A stretch of 64,000 nucleotides of DNA from Vibrio tubiashii ATCC 19109 (GTDB lineage Bacteria > Pseudomonadota > Gammaproteobacteria > Enterobacterales > Vibrionaceae). Below are positions 55,812 through 64,000 of the stretch, piece by piece (position 1 is the first letter of the stretch; the number at the start of each line of letters is the position of its first letter). The position numbers and the translations under genes are program-made. The notes beneath the pieces were generated by a model, which was not told where the DNA came from, did not search any database, and saw only the letters and a program-made list of their open reading frames with translations. The stretch is taken from NCBI RefSeq assembly GCF_000772105.1, contig NZ_CP009354.1, forward strand, positions 1,798,001-1,862,000, written 5' to 3'.

Positions 55812-56690
55812 TTATCGAAAAGCCATTGCCCCTTTACCTACACCTTCATAAGCGATAACTTGTAATGATTGACCTTCTGCAACCGTTGGTTTTACTTCAC
55901 CAGCAATGTAACCCGCTAATAGCTCAACCGTTGTATCCGTTGGCAGAATTTCAGTTTCACTTTTGGCGATGGCAAGTTCAAACTCACCCTGCGGCGCTGT
56001 GTATCGGAAACCATAATGGCTTTCGTCGGAAATTGCCTTAGCACCTTCGCTTAGATTCAGCGTTGAAACAGAAACCTGGTCTTCCTTTGAACCTAAATAG
56101 ATATCTTCCCAGCGTTTGGCAAAAGCCACTTCTTTGTCGTTGTCTCGCTCCCCATCGAGAATAATTTCGATTGGTGAACGGTGTCCGTGTGCGATACGTT
56201 GGCAGTTACCATCGTGCTTTTTCAAACCATGCGTGTAATGGTAGAAGGCACCTGCAATATTCTCATGACGCAGGGTAATTTCCAGCCCTGTCACATTGCT
56301 AGGCAGGTTGTTTCGCAGAATCTGGTATACGTGTTTAGTAATGCTCTCGATGGTGACGGCTTCAGCATCAATCAAGCAATACGCTTCATTCGGGCAGTTT
56401 AGGTGGATACTCTTCTCACCACGCAGAACGTCAAGTGTGGAGTAACCCGTTTTACTTGGTTTGTAAACGATAGCCGCGTTTTGCACTGGGATAAGCAAAC
56501 GATGATCGACAAACTCATCAACGAGTTGTTTGATTTGCTTCTTCACCCTACCGAAATCCAACACCATACTCATTTCATTAAGCTCACCAGACATGATGAC
56601 ATCGACTATCCAGCTGTCTCCGACGACTCCTCTCTGTTCACAGATGTATGAAGAATCGATAACGGTGAGATCTCTTACAAATAGGTTCAA
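55812..56690 (-). CDS. 6-pyruvoyl-tetrahydropterin synthase/QueD-like protein with two tandem domains
   Basis: 292 residues from a TTG ending at 56690 with AAGGAG seven bases upstream. Both halves look like T-fold units of the PTPS/QueD family. The first (1-150) has MSMVLDFGRVKKQIKQLVDEF with DHRLL, then VTIESITKHVYQILRNNLP, but lacks the zinc histidines. The second (155-292) starts HGLKKHDGNCQRIAHGHRSP, close to the HxxxxxxxCxxxHGHN-type zinc and substrate motif. QueD makes 6-carboxytetrahydropterin for queuosine, but a double-domain form with one degenerate half could have another role. It is divergent from the COG0523 gene. Confidence 0.75.
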   Translation of the reverse strand: MNLFVRDLTVIDSSYICEQRGVVGDSWIVDVIMSGELNEMSMVLDFGRVKKQIKQLVDEFVDHRLLIPVQNAAIVYKPSKTGYSTLDVLRGEKSIHLNCPNEAYCLIDAEAVTIESITKHVYQILRNNLPSNVTGLEITLRHENIAGAFYHYTHGLKKHDGNCQRIAHGHRSPIEIILDGERDNDKEVAFAKRWEDIYLGSKEDQVSVSTLNLSEGAKAISDESHYGFRYTAPQGEFELAIAKSETEILPTDTTVELLAGYIAGEVKPTVAEGQSLQVIAYEGVGKGAMAFR

Positions 56691-57031
56691 GTTGAACTCC
56701 TTACTGCTTTAATGAGATACGGGAGGCTGATTATCATGTCAGCAGGCACTTCGTCTCATTGTTTAGGGTGAATAAAATGGAGTGGCAGAATGTATCAACG
56801 ACTATATAAAGTCCACCTTTTTCATTGCTACCTATTAAGAAAAGAACAAAGTCTATACAGTTGCCACTGTAACTGGTTCAATTGCCTTTAATAACCGCTA
56901 GCTTACTAGGGTCATAGCGTATGAAGATCCTAGTCAGATTGACATATTTGTTAGACAAACAAAAGCTTCCTGAAAAGCAGGAATTGTTATGTTATAACAT
57001 TGTGATATTTTCATTGAGATAGGCTTTCTAC
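56691..57031. promoter_or_regulatory. Divergent promoter region between the PTPS-like and COG0523 genes
   Basis: This 341-base region contains no open frame with a credible ribosome site. TTGACA lies at 56939-56944 but lacks a matching -10 at normal spacing. The clear feature is the Zur-like palindrome described separately, whose TATAAC (56993-56998) could be the -10 of the COG0523 promoter. Confidence 0.5.
56985..56999 (+). promoter_or_regulatory. Zur-like box upstream of the COG0523 gene
   Basis: TGTTATGTTATAACA is a near-perfect palindrome (TGTTAT, three centre bases, ATAACA) close to the gammaproteobacterial Zur operator GTTATAnTATAAC, which is longer by memory. It ends 32 bases before the COG0523 start and overlaps a possible -10 element, so zinc-bound Zur could block the promoter. 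Confidence 0.65.
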
Positions 57032-58246
57032 ATGGCATCGGTTCCAGTTACTATTTTGCATGGCTTTCTAGGTTCGGGTAAAACCACGCTACTCCGCAGC
57101 ATTCTTCAACAGGCAGAATCTAAACGTATCGAGCTCTCTGTCATTGTAAACGATATGAGCGAGTTAGATGTCGATGGGGTACTCATCGCCAATACCGATG
57201 CCGTCAGTGAAGACAAAGGCAACTTTGTCACTCTAAGCGGACAAAGTATCAGTAGCCCTGAAGGTATAAAACAGCTTGATGCATCTCTAACCCAGCTATG
57301 CCAAGACGAGTCTCCAGATTGGATAGTGATTGAGACTTCAGGTAGTAGCCACCCTTTGCCCTTAGTCGAATACTTCAAGGATCAAAATCAGTTTTCATTG
57401 AAAGATGTCGTTACCCTTGTCGACGCGACTTGGTTACGTGATGATTACCGACAAGGGGTTGACCTGATACCGAAATGGCAACAAAACATGCAGCAAGGAA
57501 CTCGCGGTGTGGAGGATCTGTTGGTCGAACAAATCATGTTTTCGAATCGAATTTTTTTGACCAAAACAGATAAGGTTGACGATAGAACTATTGGAAACAT
57601 CGCACAAGCTATCCACCCGCTTAACATCTACGCTGAAATCATCAAAACCTCATGGGGAAACATCAACATTGCTTCGTTGAAAAGCCAAACCGACTATAAC
57701 TTCCATCTGGTAGAGCAACTTCTCAATGAGCTTAAAGGTAACGTTAACCGGCCACTTAATTTATCTGGTAAGGAAGACCAACAAATCACCGCCAAAGTGA
57801 TTAAAGATGACCGCCCATTCCATCCAATGCGTCTGTGGGAGGCATGCCACCAGCACTTAACCAAGGGTGTGTTTCGCAGCAAAGGCTTTTTCTGGTTTCC
57901 GACTAGAGATGATGTGTCGCTTCTTTGGAGCCAAGCAAATGGCAATGTTGGACTCGAAGTCACTGGTTTTTGGCGAGCATCTGTCATTGAAGATGAATCT
58001 CAAAACTTCACAATAGAACACAAACAGCGGCTGCAGGATAAAATTGATAGTGTTGAAAGTCGATTTGGTGACCGTCGCTGCCGACTGACGGTTATTGGAC
58101 AAGAAAACGAAGTCGATAACTTCATAGATGCTTTGCAAGCTTGCTTCCTCAATGAGCAAGAGCTTAAGCAATGGAGGAACGGCGCCAGTTTCGAAGATCC
58201 TTGGCCAAACAAAGCGACAAAGCTAAAACAGCACCTTTGCTACTAA
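57032..58246 (+). CDS. COG0523 (CobW/ZigA-like) GTPase lacking the CxCC metal motif
   Basis: 404 residues. Walker A is ILHGFLGSGKTTLLRSIL, the guanine-specificity stretch is TKTDKVDD near 175, and the family signature VNDMSELDVD is present. It has the C-terminal CobW domain ending FEDPWPNK, as in the ZigA subgroup. The motif normally reading NGCICC reads GQSISS, so all three cysteines (residues 72, 74 and 75) are serines. COG0523 members are zinc metallochaperone GTPases; this one has a Zur-like box and would be made in zinc starvation. Loss of the cysteines means that metal binding or handover differs. Confidence 0.87.
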   Translation: MASVPVTILHGFLGSGKTTLLRSILQQAESKRIELSVIVNDMSELDVDGVLIANTDAVSEDKGNFVTLSGQSISSPEGIKQLDASLTQLCQDESPDWIVIETSGSSHPLPLVEYFKDQNQFSLKDVVTLVDATWLRDDYRQGVDLIPKWQQNMQQGTRGVEDLLVEQIMFSNRIFLTKTDKVDDRTIGNIAQAIHPLNIYAEIIKTSWGNINIASLKSQTDYNFHLVEQLLNELKGNVNRPLNLSGKEDQQITAKVIKDDRPFHPMRLWEACHQHLTKGVFRSKGFFWFPTRDDVSLLWSQANGNVGLEVTGFWRASVIEDESQNFTIEHKQRLQDKIDSVESRFGDRRCRLTVIGQENEVDNFIDALQACFLNEQELKQWRNGASFEDPWPNKATKLKQHLCY

Positions 58247-58301
58247 CAATAGTCTGAACAAAATTGACTTTATGGCCGCTCACTTACCTCTCTAAAATTG
58301 G

Positions 58302-59876
58302 TCACTTTTTACTGTGACTTTCATTGAGTGGCGACTGACCGAGTAACGTGAGCAGCTCCTGTTTAGGCATTGGTTTGAAATAGTAAAAACCTTGGATATG
58401 GTTAAAGCCTAGCTCCGCCAGTATCTTCACTTGCCTCTCTTCTTCTACCCCTTCAACAATAACACTCATGTTGAAACTGTTCGCGATCCCTTTCATTGAT
58501 TGAAGTAAAGGTATTAGTGTTGAATCAGAGCCCAAACTGTTGACGAAGACTCGATCAATTTTAATCACATCGAACGTATACTGTCTGATGAAATCTAGAC
58601 CTGAATATCCTGTCCCAAAATCATCTATGGCAACACGAAGACCGATTTTTGAAATCTGCTCTAAATGTTCTCTGAGAATTTGTCTTTCTTCGGAAGAAAA
58701 GTTAATTTCCTCAGTAATTTCAAAGACAAGCTTTCGCGCAATGTGAGGCTGGGGTTTCAGATCGTGTAAAATTCTATACACAAACTCTTTTCTTAAAATC
58801 TGACTGCGACTGATATTGATACTGATGTAACGCTGTTCAAACAACTCCGGATTTTTTGTTAGCATATCTATGGCGCTTGCGAGTACTAAGTCAGCAATAT
58901 CATCAACTAAACCTAATTCTTCCGCCAAAGGAATAAAAATACCTGGAGAAATCATGCCTTGCGAAGCGCTTTTCCAACGCACCAAAGATTCACACCCCAC
59001 AATGGTCCGATCTTGGCTATTCACTATAGGTTGATAGTAGGCTTCAATCTCACCATCAATAAGTGCATTCTGCAAAGCAGATTCTAACGTTGCATCCGAT
59101 ACTTTGCTCTGCCGATAACGTACACGGACAACACTCACAATGCCCCCAAGTAGCAATCCTATCCAAATGTGGGTCACGAAATAGTGTATATAATAGCCAG
59201 TATATGTATGGAGCTTAATTCCAAGTGGATAGTATTTGGATTCTTGCGCAAAGACATCAATTCCCAAAGAGTCATCTGAGCGCTCAGCAATCTTTCTTGA
59301 TATCACTTCAACATCGTAAAAAACACCGTCTTCTGAGCGTTCTAATAATCTTTGAATATAGCGCGGTGGAATAACAACGCTCACTCCATGTTTCGACTCT
59401 CCTAAGAACATCAAAAACACTGAACGCTCATCCGTCATTTTACTCTTGGTATATGACAAAGTGACTCCATTCTCATGAAGCCTATCCATGATAGTTTTAT
59501 ACAGGTAAAACGAATTACCAAGATCACTACTGGTGCAATAGACTTCACCAGACGGTCGAAAAAGCCCGATCTCTTTAATAACATCAGACTTGAATACCTC
59601 GCTTCTCAGCAAAGTCGTTACTTCTTCACATGATAGCGATGTAATACGAGCACTAGTTAGATAACCAAGCTTTTCTCTCAGTTGATCCATTACATGTTCA
59701 ATCGCTGTCAACTCATATTTGGCCGTACTTACAATGTGGCGATCAGCAACAGGCTTCAAAATCACAAGCCCAAACAAAACAAAAACAGCGTATATAAAGA
59801 CGATATCCAGCCACAATGGCTTAGACTCTTTATTAGTAAACACCGGTATTCGACTTAATAATGCACGGTAACACAT
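58302..59876 (-). CDS. Membrane-bound CSS-motif c-di-GMP phosphodiesterase (EAL domain)
   Basis: 524 residues. The helices near 22-42 and 235-257 enclose a periplasmic domain with a CSS motif (TSLSCEEV and YCTSSD), thought to form a redox-regulated disulphide in the PdeC family. The EAL domain (about 270-515) has AYYQPIV, GCESLVRW (the EAL glutamate is kept in the ESL form), ISINISRSQ, FEITEE, the DDFGTGYS loop and KIDRVFV, with the final glutamate in VIVEGVEEE. The expected catalytic residues are present, so it should hydrolyse c-di-GMP. No GGDEF domain is seen. The gene stands alone. Confidence 0.92.
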   Translation of the reverse strand: MCYRALLSRIPVFTNKESKPLWLDIVFIYAVFVLFGLVILKPVADRHIVSTAKYELTAIEHVMDQLREKLGYLTSARITSLSCEEVTTLLRSEVFKSDVIKEIGLFRPSGEVYCTSSDLGNSFYLYKTIMDRLHENGVTLSYTKSKMTDERSVFLMFLGESKHGVSVVIPPRYIQRLLERSEDGVFYDVEVISRKIAERSDDSLGIDVFAQESKYYPLGIKLHTYTGYYIHYFVTHIWIGLLLGGIVSVVRVRYRQSKVSDATLESALQNALIDGEIEAYYQPIVNSQDRTIVGCESLVRWKSASQGMISPGIFIPLAEELGLVDDIADLVLASAIDMLTKNPELFEQRYISINISRSQILRKEFVYRILHDLKPQPHIARKLVFEITEEINFSSEERQILREHLEQISKIGLRVAIDDFGTGYSGLDFIRQYTFDVIKIDRVFVNSLGSDSTLIPLLQSMKGIANSFNMSVIVEGVEEERQVKILAELGFNHIQGFYYFKPMPKQELLTLLGQSPLNESHSKK

Positions 59877-60183
59877 AGAATCAGTGTATGTATCAACAAC
59901 ATTCAGTGTTGATTTTATAAATAATCATTCATACAAATTATATATGCATATTTATTTATTCAACCAAAGTTAACAATTTATGTGCAACACCCGAATCGCA
60001 ATCACAAAATAGTCGCTCATTAACATCTAACGCTAGAGCTAGAACTACCACTTTTGGTTGATAGGCTAATAAAGGTGGTAATAGCTAAAGGGAACAAAAA
60101 TTTATTCCCTTAATTCATCGGGTTTACTTGAGTAAAACCTAAGCGCGCGACTATATTCTTTTCACAATACAGACTTTTCCTGT
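59877..60183. other. 307-base intergenic region upstream of the EAL gene and downstream of nrdF
   Basis: The half next to the EAL gene is very AT-rich (TATATATGCATATTTATTTATT near 59940-59965) and probably holds its promoter. Hairpins are present at 60047-60079 (ACCACTTTT with AAAGGTGGT, one mismatch) and about 60089-60110 (AGGGAA with TTCCCT), and may end nrdHIEF transcription. I see no open frame. Confidence 0.45.
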
Positions 60184-63293
<3,110 letters not shown>

Positions 63294-63301
<8 letters not shown>

Positions 63302-63692
63302 GGTGTTTCCAAAATTGTTCTAATCCCTGCTGCACGGCTTGGACATCGTGCAGGGTTCCCGAAAGTTCGAAGCGATAAAGCACTGGGACATGGCATTTAT
63401 TCGCAATTATTTTTCCAGCCTGAGCAAACAACTCACCAAAATTTCGATTACCAGAGGCAATGACACCCTTTAGGTGAGCACGGTTTTCCGCTTGATTGAG
63501 TACTTTGATCACCGATTTTGGTACGGCACCACGCCCTTTCCCGTCAGCATATGTCGGGCAGATAAGAACATAAGGCCGACCGATAAGCAGCGTGGGTTCG
63601 TCTTCGCTGATAGGAAGTCGAATCGCTTCAACATCTAACCTCTCAACAAATCTCTGGGTATTACCCGAAGCGCTGGAATAATAAACAATCAT
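63294..63692 (-). CDS. nrdI: Class Ib reductase flavodoxin NrdI
   Basis: 132 residues from the ATG ending at 63692, which overlaps the nrdH stop (TAATG). NrdI is a small flavodoxin that supplies the oxidant for assembling the dimanganese cofactor of NrdF. The FMN phosphate loop is [16 protein letters not shown], and later loops are [15 protein letters not shown] and [14 protein letters not shown], which is the family's usual set. Confidence 0.95.
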
Positions 63693-63913
63693 TACGCGAT
63701 CTGGCTGATCATATCTGGGCGAAAACCAGACCAATGACGTTCACCTGCTACGACGACAGGCGCCTGCCTATAGCCCATGGATTGCACCGACTCCATCGCC
63801 GAGTCATCTAATGTTAGGTCTACAACTCTATGAGCAATACCCTTCGCTTGTAGCGCTCGAACCGTAGCGGTGCACTGAACACACTGGGGCTTAGAGTATA
63901 CGATGATATCCAT
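63692..63913 (-). CDS. nrdH: Glutaredoxin-like NrdH
   Basis: 73 residues. NrdH has a glutaredoxin fold but is reduced by thioredoxin reductase and delivers electrons to NrdE. The redox motif is CVQC in YSKPQCVQCTATVRAL, and the family signature APVVVAG with WSGFRPDMI is present. It is the first gene of nrdHIEF, with Fur and NrdR boxes upstream. Confidence 0.96.
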   Translation of the reverse strand: MDIIVYSKPQCVQCTATVRALQAKGIAHRVVDLTLDDSAMESVQSMGYRQAPVVVAGERHWSGFRPDMISQIA

Positions 63914-63937
63914 ATTTGATTACCTTTTGTTAAATTC

Positions 63938-63956
63938 TGTAATGATAACCATTATC
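63938..63956 (-). promoter_or_regulatory. Fur box upstream of nrdH
   Basis: TGTAATGATAACCATTATC matches the 19-bp Fur consensus (GATAATGATAATCATTATC) at 15 or more positions, 25 bases from the nrdH start. This predicts repression of the class Ib operon when iron is plentiful. Confidence 0.75.
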
Positions 63957-63961
63957 AATTA

Positions 63962-63977
63962 CATCCATATATAGTAT
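63962..63977 (-). promoter_or_regulatory. NrdR box upstream of nrdH
   Basis: CATCCATATATAGTAT (read on the plus strand) fits the NrdR core consensus. Exactly 31 bases further on (63993) the window ends inside TGTCAATA, which fits the first half of a second box, the expected three-turn spacing. Confidence 0.65.
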
Positions 63978-64000
63978 TGCTAGATCTTACTTTGTCAATA

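Noticed and set aside
55812..56690. First thought of FolE2 (zinc-independent GTP cyclohydrolase) because of the Zur-like box nearby
   Set aside because: The motifs are those of the PTPS/QueD T-fold (CQRIAHGH, VLDFGRVKK), and FolE2 signatures are absent.
60047..60110. Possible tRNA or small structured RNA gene
   Set aside because: The hairpins are simple, no cloverleaf or CCA end is present, and they lie where a terminator of nrdHIEF is expected.

Overview
The window looks like a stretch of a Vibrionaceae chromosome, most likely a Vibrio. The reasons are the Vibrio-type norspermidine operon (fused diaminobutyrate aminotransferase/decarboxylase, carboxynorspermidine dehydrogenase and decarboxylase), a FrhA-like cadherin-repeat adhesin beside a TolC-like and an OmpA-like gene and then nhaA (an order I recall from V. 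cholerae), and membrane-bound ToxR/VtrA-type regulators. Base composition looks even and I see no prophage, insertion sequence, integron, CRISPR array, rRNA or tRNA.

Layout. 1-8.7 kb: the start of a chemotaxis receptor, a small membrane protein, gyrA, ubiG, then the class Ia ribonucleotide reductase operon nrdA-nrdB-yfaE behind a DnaA box and two NrdR boxes. 8.7-12.2 kb: a small unknown gene, a CinA-like gene, a DUF3943 protein and a GcvR-like ACT protein. 12.2-17.8 kb: norspermidine synthesis on the minus strand. 17.8-25.5 kb: the giant FrhA-like adhesin with six almost identical 357-bp repeats, divergent from a TolC-like and an OmpA-like gene. 25.5-31.2 kb: nhaA and an AttEFGH-like ABC transporter/COG5621 operon. 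31.3-37.2 kb: MATE pump, SDR-DUF2867 protein, bcr-DUF2913 pair, rsuA. 37.2-42.4 kb: radD, then PepSY/response regulator/sensor kinase and a DUF481 outer membrane protein. 42.4-49.2 kb: an RND pump (adaptor plus permease) enclosed by two paralogous pairs of a membrane-bound winged-helix regulator and a small membrane-anchored partner. 49.2-54 kb: glycosyltransferase plus DedA-LssY protein, rplY, and a LysR gene divergent from a non-canonical accD. 54-58.3 kb: selO, a double-domain 6-pyruvoyl-tetrahydropterin-synthase-like gene, and a COG0523 GTPase with a Zur-like box. 58.3-64 kb: an EAL phosphodiesterase and the class Ib ribonucleotide reductase operon nrdHIEF, with a Fur box and NrdR boxes at the window edge.

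Functional themes. Two aerobic ribonucleotide reductases share the window: a housekeeping, replication-linked iron enzyme and an iron-starvation enzyme. Norspermidine synthesis, a LapG-type cleavable adhesin and a c-di-GMP phosphodiesterase all point to biofilm control. The strongest candidates for something not yet described are (a) the RND pump bracketed by two ToxR/VtrA-like regulator-partner pairs, (b) the LysR-linked second-type AccD with a changed residue at the position I recall as the andrimid determinant, and (c) the probably Zur-controlled COG0523 GTPase whose CxCC metal motif has become SISS.
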